Source of the DNA: Mesorhizobium sp. AR02 | GTDB lineage: Bacteria; Pseudomonadota; Alphaproteobacteria; Rhizobiales; Rhizobiaceae | Length of the DNA stretch: 64,000 bases | Assembly (NCBI RefSeq): GCF_024746835.1 | Contig: NZ_CP080531.1 | Location: 5,600,001-5,664,000, forward strand | Reading direction: 5' to 3' | Part shown: in pieces, positions 36,470-44,544 of the stretch | Layout of the letters: every line of letters starts with the position of its first letter | How positions within the stretch are numbered: position 1 is the first letter of the stretch | Notes under the pieces: model-generated | The model's database searches: none | What the model saw: the letters and a program-made list of their open reading frames with translations, nothing else | What the model was told of the DNA's origin: nothing | Program-made: the position numbers and the translations under genes

Positions 36470-37825
36470 ATGCCAGAAGGCCAGTTCAAGGAAGGTATCG
36501 TCGGCGGCCGGCTTGCGCCCGACCAGTACGCGGACAATTTTTCCGACCTGCATCCGCCGCTCGATCATCACGAGGCGCTGGTCGAATCCGACCGCTGCTA
36601 TTTCTGCTACGACGCGCCATGCATGAACGCATGCCCGACCTCGATCGACATTCCGCTGTTCATCCGCCAGATCTCGACCGGCAATCCGATCGGCTCGGCC
36701 AAGACCATCTTCGACCAGAATATCCTTGGCGGCATGTGCGCCCGCGTCTGCCCGACCGAGACGCTGTGCGAAGAGGTCTGCGTGCGCGAGGTGGCGGAAG
36801 GTAAGCCGGTGCAGATCGGCCGCCTGCAGCGCTACGCCACCGATGTCGCGATGGCCGAGAACAAGCAGTTCTATCCGCGCCCAGAGCCGACCGGCAAGAC
36901 GGTTGCCGTGGTCGGTGCCGGTCCGGCCGGCCTTGCCGCCGCGCACCGGCTCGCCCGTCATGGCCATGACGTGACCATACTGGAAGCGCGGCCGAAGGCC
37001 GGCGGCCTCAACGAATACGGCATCGCCGCCTATAAGAGCGTCGACAATTTCGCCCAGGCCGAGGTCGACTACGTCACCGCGATCGGCGGCATCGACATCC
37101 AGAACGGCAAGGCGCTCGGCCGCGACTACCAGCTCTCCGACCTGATCCGCAATTACGACGCGGTGTTCCTCGGCATGGGGCTTGGCGGCGTCAATGCGCT
37201 GCGCGCCGATGGCGAGGATGCCGCCGGTGTCACCAATGCGGTGGAGTTCATCGCCGAGTTGCGCCAGGCCAGCGATCTCTCGGGCCTGCCTGTCGGCCGC
37301 CGCGTCGTCGTCATCGGCGGCGGCATGACGGCGATCGACGCCGCCGTGCAGTCGAAACTGCTCGGCGCCGAGGAGGTGACGATCTGCTACCGGCGCGGCC
37401 AGGAGCACATGAACGCCTCCGGGTTCGAGCAGGACCTGGCCGCCGCCAACGGCGTCACCATCCGCCACTGGCTGCAGCCGAAGCGCGTTATCGCCGACGG
37501 CGGCAAGGTGTCGGGCATCGAACTCGAATACACGGCATTGAAGGGCGACAAACTCGCCGGCACCGGCGAGACGCTGACGCTGGTTGCCGACCAGGTATTC
37601 AAGGCGATCGGCCAGAGTTTTGTGCCTGCCGCTCTCAATGGTAGCGGGGCCTCGATCGATCTCGAAGCCGGCCGCATCAAGGTCGATGCGGAAGGCCGCA
37701 CTTCGCTGGCGAAAGTCTGGGCCGGCGGCGACTGCATCTTCGGCGGCGACGACCTGACCGTCTCGGCCGTGGCGCAGGGGCGCGATGCGGCGGAGAGCAT
37801 AACCAGGAGTCTGACGCAGGGATAA
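36470..37825 (+). CDS. preT: NAD-dependent dihydropyrimidine dehydrogenase subunit PreT (PydX)
   Basis: Electron-input subunit of the cytosolic dehydrogenase that reduces uracil and thymine to their dihydro forms. N-terminal iron-sulfur domain: CYFCYDAPCMNACPTSIDI and MCARVCPTETLCEEVC hold cysteines for two [4Fe-4S] clusters. Then two nucleotide folds, VAVVGAGPAGLAAAHRLA (FAD, about residue 143) and RRVVVIGGGMTAIDAA (NAD(P), about residue 280). 451 residues, near E. coli PreT (412) with the same architecture. First gene of preT-methyltransferase-preA. The start is preceded by GGGGAACTGACA. Confidence 0.9.
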   Translation: MPEGQFKEGIVGGRLAPDQYADNFSDLHPPLDHHEALVESDRCYFCYDAPCMNACPTSIDIPLFIRQISTGNPIGSAKTIFDQNILGGMCARVCPTETLCEEVCVREVAEGKPVQIGRLQRYATDVAMAENKQFYPRPEPTGKTVAVVGAGPAGLAAAHRLARHGHDVTILEARPKAGGLNEYGIAAYKSVDNFAQAEVDYVTAIGGIDIQNGKALGRDYQLSDLIRNYDAVFLGMGLGGVNALRADGEDAAGVTNAVEFIAELRQASDLSGLPVGRRVVVIGGGMTAIDAAVQSKLLGAEEVTICYRRGQEHMNASGFEQDLAAANGVTIRHWLQPKRVIADGGKVSGIELEYTALKGDKLAGTGETLTLVADQVFKAIGQSFVPAALNGSGASIDLEAGRIKVDAEGRTSLAKVWAGGDCIFGGDDLTVSAVAQGRDAAESITRSLTQG

Positions 37826-37830
37826 GGGTC

Positions 37831-38673
37831 ATGAGCGCGGTGGAACCGGGCATCGCCCGTCACTACGACATAGCGGGTCTCGAGCAGCGCATTCTTGCCG
37901 CGCTCGCCGATACGGGCGTGGACATTGCCCATCTGCGTGCCGGCGATCTCGAAGCGGTCGACGAATTCCACATTGGCGGTGTCGCCGCCACGCGGGAACT
38001 CCTTGAGCAGATGGGTTTGAAGCCGGGAGCCAGGCTGCTCGACATTGGTTCCGGCGTGGGTGGCCCAGCCCGCTTTGTCGCCAACAATGCCGGCGCCGAT
38101 GTCACCGGCATCGATCTCACGCAAAGCTATGTCGACATCGCGACCAGCCTGTCGAAGCGCACGGGAATGGCCGACAAGACGCGCTTCGTGCAGGGCAGCG
38201 CGCTGGACATGCCGTTCCAAAACGCCAGCTTCGACGCGGCAATGATCCTGCATGTCGGCATGAATCTTCCCGACAAGCCGAAGCTGATGAGCGAGGCTGC
38301 GCGCGTCCTCAAGCCGGGCGGCGTCTTTGCTGTGTACGACGTGATGCGGCTGAAGGCCGGTGTGCTGACCTATCCGCTGCCATGGGCCTCCAACGAGACC
38401 ATGTCCTTCGTCGTCACGCCAGACGACTATCGCTCGGCGGCGACGGCTTCGGGGTTCTCGGTGGCCGCCGAGCGACAGCGTGGCGCCTTTGCCATCGAAT
38501 TCTTTGCCACGGTGCGTGCCAGGATGGCCGCCGCGCAAGCAGAGGGCAAAAAACCGCTGCCCGGCGTCGGCCTGATCATGGGCGAGAGCGCCCGCACCAA
38601 GATCGCCAATATCACTGCCGCGCTTGAAGGCGGCATTCTCGCACCCGTCGAATTGATCCTTCGTCTCGGCTGA
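37831..38673 (+). CDS. SAM-dependent methyltransferase inside the pyrimidine operon
   Basis: 280-residue class I methyltransferase. Motif I is LLDIGSGVGGPARFVA (about residue 71), followed by the acidic ribose-binding residue in VTGIDLTQSYVDIA and motif VLKPGGVFAVYDV around residue 158, typical of methyltransferase type 11 / UbiE-Coq5-like enzymes. It lies 5 bases after preT and 12 bases before preA, so it must be co-transcribed with both subunits of one enzyme. A methyltransferase is not part of the textbook reductive pathway, and its substrate is unknown. Confidence 0.85.
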   Translation: MSAVEPGIARHYDIAGLEQRILAALADTGVDIAHLRAGDLEAVDEFHIGGVAATRELLEQMGLKPGARLLDIGSGVGGPARFVANNAGADVTGIDLTQSYVDIATSLSKRTGMADKTRFVQGSALDMPFQNASFDAAMILHVGMNLPDKPKLMSEAARVLKPGGVFAVYDVMRLKAGVLTYPLPWASNETMSFVVTPDDYRSAATASGFSVAAERQRGAFAIEFFATVRARMAAAQAEGKKPLPGVGLIMGESARTKIANITAALEGGILAPVELILRLG

Positions 38674-38685
38674 AAGGGACCTGTC

Positions 38686-39999
38686 ATGGCTGACATCCGC
38701 AACAATTTCGTCGGCATCAAATCGCCCAATCCGTTCTGGCTGGCTTCGGCGCCGCCGACCGACAAGGCCTACAACGTCATCCGCGCCTTCAAGGCAGGGT
38801 GGGGTGGCGTGGTCTGGAAGACGCTGGGTGAGGAAGGGCCGCCGGTGGTCAACGTCAACGGTCCGCGCTACGGCGCGATCTGGGGCGCCGACCGGCGCCT
38901 GCTCGGCCTCAACAACATCGAACTGATTACCGACCGCGACCTGCAGGTCAATCTGCGCGAAATCAAGCAGGTCAAGAAGGACTGGCCCGACCGCGCCATC
39001 GTCGTCTCACTGATGGTGCCCTGCGTCGAGGAGAGCTGGAAGGCGATCCTGCCGGTGGTCGAGGAGACGGAAGCTGACGGCATCGAGCTCAATTTCGGCT
39101 GCCCGCACGGCATGTCGGAGCGCGGCATGGGTGCTGCCGTCGGCCAGGTGCCGGAATATATCGAAATGGTGGTGCGCTGGTGCAAGGCCAACACCCGCAT
39201 GCCTGTCATCACCAAGCTGACACCCAACATCACCGATGTGCGCAAGCCGGCGCGGGCCGCGCTCGCCGGCGGCACCGACGCGGTGTCGCTGATCAACACC
39301 ATCAACTCGATCACTGGTGTCGACCTCGACTCCTTCGCGCCGCAGCCGACCATCGACGGCAAGGGCTCGCATGGCGGCTATTGCGGCCCTGCGGTGAAGC
39401 CGATCGCCATGAATATGGTGGCCGAGATCGCGCGCGATCCGGAAACGCATGGGCTGCCGATCTCCGGCATTGGCGGCATCACCACCTGGCGTGACGCCGC
39501 CGAATTCATGGCGCTCGGCGCCGGCAATGTGCAGGTGTGCACGGCGGCGATGACCTATGGCTTCAAGATCGTGCAGGAGATGATCGCCGGTCTCGAAAAC
39601 TGGATGGACGAGAAGGGCCACCGCTCGCTCGACGACATTGTCGGCCGCGCCACGCCCAATGTCACCGACTGGCAGTATCTCAACCTCAACTATGTCGCCA
39701 AGGCGCGTATCGACCAGGACGCCTGTATCAAATGCGGCCGCTGCCACATCGCCTGCGAGGACACCTCGCATCAGGCGATCACCAGCATGGTCGACGGCCT
39801 CAGGCATTTCGAGGTGATCGAGGCCGAATGCGTCGGCTGCAATCTGTGCGTCAATGTCTGCCCGGTCGAGAACTGCATCACCATGGAGCCGCTGGCGGTC
39901 GGCGTGATGGACCAGCGCACCGGCAAGCCGGTGTCGCCGATCTACGCCAACTGGACGACGCACCCGAACAACCCGATGGCCAAGGTGGCGGCGGAGTAG
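38686..39999 (+). CDS. preA: NAD-dependent dihydropyrimidine dehydrogenase subunit PreA (PydA)
   Basis: Catalytic subunit, 437 residues. The first 320 residues are a dihydroorotate-dehydrogenase-like FMN barrel (NPFWLASAPPTDKAYN, NFGCPHGMSERGMG, ISGIGGITTWRDAAEFM). The C-terminus adds two [4Fe-4S] motifs, CIKCGRCHIAC and CVGCNLCVNVCPVENC, that relay electrons from PreT. At the place of the mammalian active-site Cys (GMGLACGQ, from memory) this protein has GMGAAVGQ. Follows the methyltransferase by 12 bases. A 340-base repeat-bearing gap comes after it. Confidence 0.92.
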   Translation: MADIRNNFVGIKSPNPFWLASAPPTDKAYNVIRAFKAGWGGVVWKTLGEEGPPVVNVNGPRYGAIWGADRRLLGLNNIELITDRDLQVNLREIKQVKKDWPDRAIVVSLMVPCVEESWKAILPVVEETEADGIELNFGCPHGMSERGMGAAVGQVPEYIEMVVRWCKANTRMPVITKLTPNITDVRKPARAALAGGTDAVSLINTINSITGVDLDSFAPQPTIDGKGSHGGYCGPAVKPIAMNMVAEIARDPETHGLPISGIGGITTWRDAAEFMALGAGNVQVCTAAMTYGFKIVQEMIAGLENWMDEKGHRSLDDIVGRATPNVTDWQYLNLNYVAKARIDQDACIKCGRCHIACEDTSHQAITSMVDGLRHFEVIEAECVGCNLCVNVCPVENCITMEPLAVGVMDQRTGKPVSPIYANWTTHPNNPMAKVAAE

Positions 40000-40018
40000 G
40001 GGTTTTCGTTCGCAGAAT

Positions 40019-40238
40019 TTGGGTTCCTCGCCCCACGAAGTGGGGAGAGGTGGCCCGGCGAAGCCGGGACGGAGAGGGGCCTTCGGGACGACTGGGAACT
40101 GCCCAAGGCTCCTGATCGCCTGCCTATCTGCTCGCGTCTCATTCTTCACCGGTTCTGACTTCGTAGAGGTCGTCCCCCTCTCCGTCCCGGCTTCGCCGGG
40201 CCACCTCTCCCCCGCTTCGCGGGGTGCGAGGAACCCAA
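40019..40238. mobile_element. 220-base inverted-repeat element (MITE-like, no gene)
   Basis: Occupies most of the 339-base gap after preA. Inverted arms 40019-40079 and 40174-40238 start TTGGGTTCCTCG and end CGAGGAACCCAA and are alike over about 60 bases, each with internal stems such as CCCGGCGAAGCCGGG. About 95 bases between them hold no gene. The terminus TTGGGTTCCTC is the same as that of the DUF559 element at 51710, suggesting one family. No target duplication is obvious. Confidence 0.65.
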
Positions 40239-40288
40239 GTCCTGTGAAGCCATCACGAATATCGGGACACCTCCATTTCCCTATTGCA

Positions 40289-40325
40289 GATAAAAAATAT
40301 CCACGATAAAAGATATCCATGGATA
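40289..40325 (+). promoter_or_regulatory. Tandem 16-base repeats and palindrome upstream of rrf2, candidate operator
   Basis: GATAAAAAATATCCAC and GATAAAAGATATCCAT abut head to tail with two differences; the second runs into the perfect palindrome TATCCATGGATA (40314-40325). They lie directly before the Rrf2 start at 40339. Rrf2 proteins often repress their own operon, so this is probably its binding site and overlaps the promoter. Confidence 0.55.
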
Positions 40326-40338
40326 GGAGATCGGTCCC

Positions 40339-40869
40339 ATGAAGCTGGGCGAGGGCGTTGAAGCGGCGATCCATTGCGCGGCCACGCTGGCGAGCGTCGA
40401 GGGCAACAGCACCATGCCAGGTGCGGCCCTGGCAGAGGCGTTCGGCCTGTCGCCGAGCTATCTCCTGAAGCATCTCAACATGCTGACCGCCGCGCGCATC
40501 CTGGAATCGGTGCCGGGGCCGGCGGGTGGCTATAGGCTGGCGAGGCCGGCCGAACGCATCACGCTGCTCGACATCGTGCTGGCGGTCGAAGGGCGCGAGC
40601 CGGCATTTCGTTGCGGCGAGATCCGCCGCAACGGCCCGGTCAAGCTCGATGCATCCGCCTATGTCAAACCCTGCGGCATCAATGCCGCGATGCTGAAAGC
40701 CGAGCGCGCCTATCGGGCGGCGCTCGCCGAAACAAAGCTGTCCGACATCGTGGCGGATTACGCGGCAGAGGGCGATCCGAGATCCTTTGCCGCGAGCTGC
40801 GCCTTCGTGGCGCGCCACCAGCGGCCACAGAAACCCAGTTCAACCCCGCAAACCCCAAAGCAGATGTGA
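40339..40869 (+). CDS. Rrf2 family transcriptional regulator
   Basis: 176-residue DNA-binding regulator. Winged helix at residues about 10-75 (AALAEAFGLSPSYLLKHL recognition region, wing at GPAGGYRLARPAERITL). Three cysteines follow (FRCGEIRR, KPCGINA, ASCAFVA), which could hold an Fe-S cluster or act as a thiol sensor as in IscR/NsrR relatives, though the spacing is not that of IscR. The C-terminus is polar (RPQKPSSTPQTPKQM). It leads an operon with an AhpD-like protein 12 bases on and a DoxX protein. Start preceded by GGAG. Confidence 0.87.
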   Translation: MKLGEGVEAAIHCAATLASVEGNSTMPGAALAEAFGLSPSYLLKHLNMLTAARILESVPGPAGGYRLARPAERITLLDIVLAVEGREPAFRCGEIRRNGPVKLDASAYVKPCGINAAMLKAERAYRAALAETKLSDIVADYAAEGDPRSFAASCAFVARHQRPQKPSSTPQTPKQM

Positions 40870-40881
40870 AAGGACATCAAG

Positions 40882-41340
40882 ATGAAACAGAGGATGCAAT
40901 TTTACGCCAAGGCGCCCGAGATCATGAAGGCGGTGTCGGCGCTCAACAAGGCGGTCGACGAATGCGGGCTCGAGGTCAGCCTGCTGCACCTGATCAAGCT
41001 CAGGGCTTCGCAGATCAATGGCTGTTCCTTCTGCGTCGAGATGCACAGCCGCGAGGCGCGGCGCGATGGTGAAACCGAGCAGCGGCTCTATCTCGTCGCG
41101 GCCTGGAAGGAATCGCCGCTGTTTTCCGCGCGTGAGCGCGCCGCCTTCGCCTGGACGGAAGCCGTGACGCTGATCGCCAACAATGGCGTGTCGGATGAGC
41201 TTTATGCGCGCACGCTGGAGCATTTCTCGGAAGAGGAACTGGTCAAGCTGTCCGTCGCGCTCGGCATGATCAACACCTGGAACCGGCTGTGCATTCCGTT
41301 CCACGCCATTCATCCGATGCCGGCCGCCAAGGCGGCCTGA
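40882..41340 (+). CDS. Carboxymuconolactone decarboxylase/AhpD-like protein
   Basis: 152 residues, all-helical CMD fold. The peroxidase-type motif is present: INGCSFCVEMHSREAR with CxxC and the His three positions after. In the AhpD family this pair reduces peroxides with lipoyl donors, so an antioxidant role is likely; true carboxymuconolactone decarboxylases lack it. Second gene of an rrf2-ahpD-doxX operon. The Rrf2 regulator upstream supports redox control. Confidence 0.85.
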   Translation: MKQRMQFYAKAPEIMKAVSALNKAVDECGLEVSLLHLIKLRASQINGCSFCVEMHSREARRDGETEQRLYLVAAWKESPLFSARERAAFAWTEAVTLIANNGVSDELYARTLEHFSEEELVKLSVALGMINTWNRLCIPFHAIHPMPAAKAA

Positions 41341-41408
41341 TTGTCCTGATGTGTTTGGGAGCGCCGTCGGGGAGGCGGCGCTCCAACTGTTTTCAAAGGG
41401 AGCGTTTG

Positions 41409-41786
41409 ATGCCTGTCGATTTGCCTTCGAGTTTATTGTTTCTCGGCCGCCTGTTGCTTGGCGCCGCCTTCGTCTTCGCCGGCCTGCGCAACATCCAGAA
41501 CGCGGCTTTCCTGACCGGGCTGATGGCCGCGCGCGGCGTGCCGCAGGCGCGGCTGGCGCTGTGGGCCGGCATCGTGCTGCAGGTTATTGCCGGCGCCCTG
41601 GTGATGGCCGGCCTGTGGACCGCGATCGCCTGTGCGGTGCTGGTGCTGTTCCTGATCGTCGCCACGCCGATGTTCCACAATTTCTGGGACCATCAGGGCC
41701 CAGACCGCGCCGCGCGCATCAACGGCTTCGTCGGCAATGTCGCGCTGAGCGGAGGGTTCCTGACGCTGATCGCGCAGTCGCTCTGA
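41409..41786 (+). CDS. DoxX family membrane protein
   Basis: 125-residue protein with four hydrophobic segments (SLLFLGRLLLGAAFVFAG, ALWAGIVLQVIAGALVM, AVLVLFLIVATPMF, GNVALSGGFLTLIA). The N-terminal GRLLLGAAFVFAGLRNI pattern is the DoxX signature. AGGGAGCG precedes the ATG at 41409; the frame extends upstream into the AhpD-like gene in another phase and is not used. It presumably works with the AhpD-like protein in a membrane redox step. Confidence 0.85.
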   Translation: MPVDLPSSLLFLGRLLLGAAFVFAGLRNIQNAAFLTGLMAARGVPQARLALWAGIVLQVIAGALVMAGLWTAIACAVLVLFLIVATPMFHNFWDHQGPDRAARINGFVGNVALSGGFLTLIAQSL

Positions 41787-41795
41787 AGGGCGGAG

Positions 41796-42518
41796 TCACG
41801 CGGCAAATCGCAAGCCGCCATCGCAGGTCAGCACCTGGCCAGTCATGAAACCGTTGGAAACAAGGAAGGCTATCGCCGAGGCGACGTCCTCGGCGCGGCC
41901 GATCCTGCCCACAGGCGTCTTGCCGGCATATTCGGCAAAGACCGCCTGCCGCTGTTCGTCGGGCAAAAAATCCCACCACGGCGTGTCGATGACGCCGGGC
42001 GCCACGACGTTGACGCGCAGCGGCTTCAGCTCGACAGCCAGGATCGGTGTCACGGTCAGCAGCATACCGTTGACGGCACCGATGCCGGCGACGCCGGGCA
42101 TGGTGACCTGAGCCGACACCGCCGATATGAAGGTGACCGATCCCGATCTGTTGAGCGTCGGCAATGCCGCCTGCAGGCAGGACAGTTGCGGCCGCACCTT
42201 CTCCTCGACGCCGCTGCCGATGTCGGCAAGGTCGAGCGTCGCGAAGGGGCCAAGGCCCTTGCCGCCGCTCGCCGCCAGAACGAGGTGGTCGAACGGGCCG
42301 AGGCGCTCGAAGAACTGACGGACCTCATCCGGCTTGGACGCATCGAACGCCACCTTGTCGGCAGCACCGCCAAGGCTCTTCCAGGCGCTGTTGAGCTTGT
42401 CCTGGTTGCGCCCGGTGATCGTCACCTTCATGCCGGGACCAATCAGCTTGCGCGCGGTCGCCAGGCCGATGCCGGACGAGCCGCCGATGATGACTGTGTG
42501 TTCGGTTCTGTCGGTCAT
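41796..42518 (-). CDS. SDR family oxidoreductase lacking the usual catalytic Tyr/Lys
   Basis: 240-residue Rossmann protein. The cofactor loop is HTVIIGGSSGIGLATA and the ending VASAIAFLVSNGFMTGQVLTCDGG is classic SDR. However, where YxxxK is expected the protein reads GVAGIGAVNGML, with neither Tyr nor Lys, so the standard dehydrogenase chemistry is doubtful; such atypical SDRs form a known subgroup. The ATG at 42518 overlaps the upstream SDR stop by 4 bases (ATGA), so both are one operon. The frame is open further upstream but that part is the other gene's shadow. Confidence 0.85.
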   Translation of the reverse strand: MTDRTEHTVIIGGSSGIGLATARKLIGPGMKVTITGRNQDKLNSAWKSLGGAADKVAFDASKPDEVRQFFERLGPFDHLVLAASGGKGLGPFATLDLADIGSGVEEKVRPQLSCLQAALPTLNRSGSVTFISAVSAQVTMPGVAGIGAVNGMLLTVTPILAVELKPLRVNVVAPGVIDTPWWDFLPDEQRQAVFAEYAGKTPVGRIGRAEDVASAIAFLVSNGFMTGQVLTCDGGLRFAA

Positions 42519-43354
42519 GAGTGTTGTTCCTTCGATTTTGAGGAGGCCGGGCCGACAAGGTCGAGGCTCAGGCTTCGCAATTGCTGTCTTGCCCTGGCGT
42601 CGTAGGCCTGGGCGTCGGCGCGAGATTCGCGCAGGCCGTCGAAATAGAGGCCAGCGCGTCCTTCGAGCGCGGGTGAGGTGGCGAGATTGACGATGGCATC
42701 GGCGCCGGTCTCCACCGAACTCCATGGCGTCACGCCTGCCTGCCGGACCATGGTCGTGTCCATGTAGCTCGCCGGATGCAGCGCATTGACGGTGACCCCG
42801 GTGCCTTTCAACTGTTCCGCCAGATCGACGGTGAACAGGATCTGCGCCAGCTTGCTCTGGCAGTAGGCGCGCACGCCGCTATAGCCATGGGTCAGCATGA
42901 CATCGCCGAAATCGATCGCCTGCTGGCCGGCCGAGGCGACATTGACGATGCGCGCCGGCACGCTGGCCTTCAGCAGCGGCAGAAGCTCCGCGGTCAGCAG
43001 GAAACCGGCGAGATAGTTGACCGCGAAGCGCAGTTCGTAGCCGTCGGCGCTGATCTGTCGTTTGGCGCCTGCCGTACCGATGCCGGCATTGTTGATGAGG
43101 ATGTCGAGCCGGTTCGTCCTGGCGCGGACAGCTTCGGCGAGGCGGCGAACTTCGGCCAGCGAGGCGAGGTCGGCGGCGAAGAACTCGGCCTTGCCGCCAG
43201 CGGCTTCGATTTCGGCAACCGCTGCCTTGCCGCGCGCCGCATCGCGACCGTGCACCAGCACGCGGGCGCCGGCGGCACCCAGCCTTTGTGCCACGACGCG
43301 ACCGACGCCGTCGGTCGAGCCGGTGATGAGGATTGTCTTGTCTTTCAGGTCCAT
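42515..43354 (-). CDS. SDR family NAD(P)-dependent oxidoreductase
   Basis: 279-residue short-chain dehydrogenase of the retinol-dehydrogenase-like type. Cofactor motif TILITGSTDGVGRVVA, NNAG at LDILINNAGIG, catalytic YSGVRAYCQSKLA (Tyr and Lys present). Substrate unknown; such enzymes reduce or oxidise alcohols, ketones or sugars. First gene of the SDR pair, divergent from an XRE regulator gene, a layout typical of a regulator and its target. Confidence 0.88.
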   Translation of the reverse strand: MDLKDKTILITGSTDGVGRVVAQRLGAAGARVLVHGRDAARGKAAVAEIEAAGGKAEFFAADLASLAEVRRLAEAVRARTNRLDILINNAGIGTAGAKRQISADGYELRFAVNYLAGFLLTAELLPLLKASVPARIVNVASAGQQAIDFGDVMLTHGYSGVRAYCQSKLAQILFTVDLAEQLKGTGVTVNALHPASYMDTTMVRQAGVTPWSSVETGADAIVNLATSPALEGRAGLYFDGLRESRADAQAYDARARQQLRSLSLDLVGPASSKSKEQHS

Positions 43355-43433
43355 GTCCAGAGCCTCCTGTATGTCGCTCTGGACGCAAGATGGGGCATCC
43401 GGCTGATCTCAAACAGTTCAAACTTTATCCTGG

Positions 43434-43447
43434 TATCAGTACTGCTA
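43434..43447. promoter_or_regulatory. Short palindrome between the SDR operon and xre gene
   Basis: TATCAGTACTGCTA is palindromic apart from one position pair. It lies 80 bases upstream of the first SDR start and 12 bases from the regulator's ATG; a candidate autoregulatory operator for the XRE protein. Confidence 0.35.
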
Positions 43448-43458
43448 TAATAGGCATC

Positions 43459-44331
43459 ATGGATGCTCCCACTCACTCCGCTGAAGACAGCCGCCGGCGC
43501 GAGCTCGGCGCTTTCCTGCGTTCGCGCCGCGAAAGGCTGACACCCTCGGCAACCGGCATCGCGACCGGCCTCAGGCGCCGTACGCCGGGCCTGCGCCGCG
43601 AAGAGGTGGCGATGATCGCCGGCGTCGGCACCACCTGGTACACCTGGCTGGAACAGGGCAGGGACGTGCGCCCTTCCGTGGAGGTGCTGACAGCGCTGTG
43701 CGGGGCGCTGCGGCTCGACGCCGCCGAGAAGCGGCATCTTTTCACGCTTGCCGGCCGCCAGCAGCCGGAGCGCCGCCGAATCGCGGCAGGAAAGGTCGAA
43801 GGCCCCTTGCTGCATATGTTGCAAAGCCTTGTCCTGCAGCCCGCCTATGTCGTCGGCCCGCGCTGGGACGTGCTGGCATGGAATGCCGGCGCCGTTGCCA
43901 TTTTCGGCGACTATGGCCAGCTGGAGGGTGACGCCCGCAACATCATTCACGGCGTGTTCACCGATCCGCACCGGCGGCATTTGCTGGTCGACTGGGAGCA
44001 GCTGGCGCGTGCAACCCTTGCCGCGTTCCGCGCCGAGAGCGCAAAGTATGTCGGCGATCCGGATTTCGAGCGGCTGATTGCATTGATGATGCGCTCCAGT
44101 CCCGAATTCCGGGAATGGTGGCCGCAACGTGATGTCGTGCACCGCCTGTCCGGCATGAAGCATCTGCGCCACCCGATCGCCGGCGCGATGGTTTTCGAGC
44201 ATATGAGCCTGTCGATCGATGATGGCTCGGACATGAAGCTGATCGTCTACACGCCGCTCGCCGAGCAGAACTCGATCGCCAAGCTGCGGACGCTGCTGGA
44301 CGCGCTGCCGGCGGAGCGGCGCAGCGCCTGA
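43459..44331 (+). CDS. XRE family regulator with MmyB-like ligand-binding domain
   Basis: 290-residue regulator. The N-terminal helix-turn-helix (about residues 12-85) includes TPGLRREEVAMIAGV and WYTWLEQGRDVRPS, a very typical XRE/MmyB signature. The C-terminal region (about 105-280, with RWDVLAWNAGAVAIFGDY and VVHRLSGMKHLRHP) is the MLTR domain, thought to bind fatty-acid-like ligands. It probably controls the divergent SDR operon. The frame is open to 43333, but the ATG at 43459 matches the family start. Confidence 0.9.
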   Translation: MDAPTHSAEDSRRRELGAFLRSRRERLTPSATGIATGLRRRTPGLRREEVAMIAGVGTTWYTWLEQGRDVRPSVEVLTALCGALRLDAAEKRHLFTLAGRQQPERRRIAAGKVEGPLLHMLQSLVLQPAYVVGPRWDVLAWNAGAVAIFGDYGQLEGDARNIIHGVFTDPHRRHLLVDWEQLARATLAAFRAESAKYVGDPDFERLIALMMRSSPEFREWWPQRDVVHRLSGMKHLRHPIAGAMVFEHMSLSIDDGSDMKLIVYTPLAEQNSIAKLRTLLDALPAERRSA

Positions 44332-44358
44332 GATTGGCTGGCGGCAGCCCCTCAACGT

Positions 44359-44537
44359 CGTCATCCACGGGCGGAGCGGGAGCGAAGCGGACGCGGAGAC
44401 CCGAGGATCCATGCCGGGACGTTTGCCGAAGAGTGCTACGGAGCAGAATTTGTACCGTTGCGGCGCGTTGAAGTCGCGGCATGGATTCTAGGGTCTGCGC
44501 CGCGTCGCTTCGCTCCTTGCTTCGCCCTAGAATGACG
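44359..44537. repeat. Long inverted-repeat element, different family
   Basis: Arms 44359-44416 (CGTCATCCACGGGCGGAGCG ... CCATGCCG) and 44477-44537 (CGGCATGG ... CCTAGAATGACG) are imperfect inverted copies around a 60-base centre, between the convergent xre and rutR-like genes. It resembles the dispersed ATGACG-ended palindromes of alphaproteobacteria and differs from the DUF559-related family. Confidence 0.7.
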
Positions 44538-44544
44538 AAACCAT

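Noticed and set aside
44359..44537. Rho-independent terminator between xre and rutR-like genes
   Set aside because: The structure is a long dispersed repeat with no T-run; it may stop transcription but cannot be called an intrinsic terminator from sequence.
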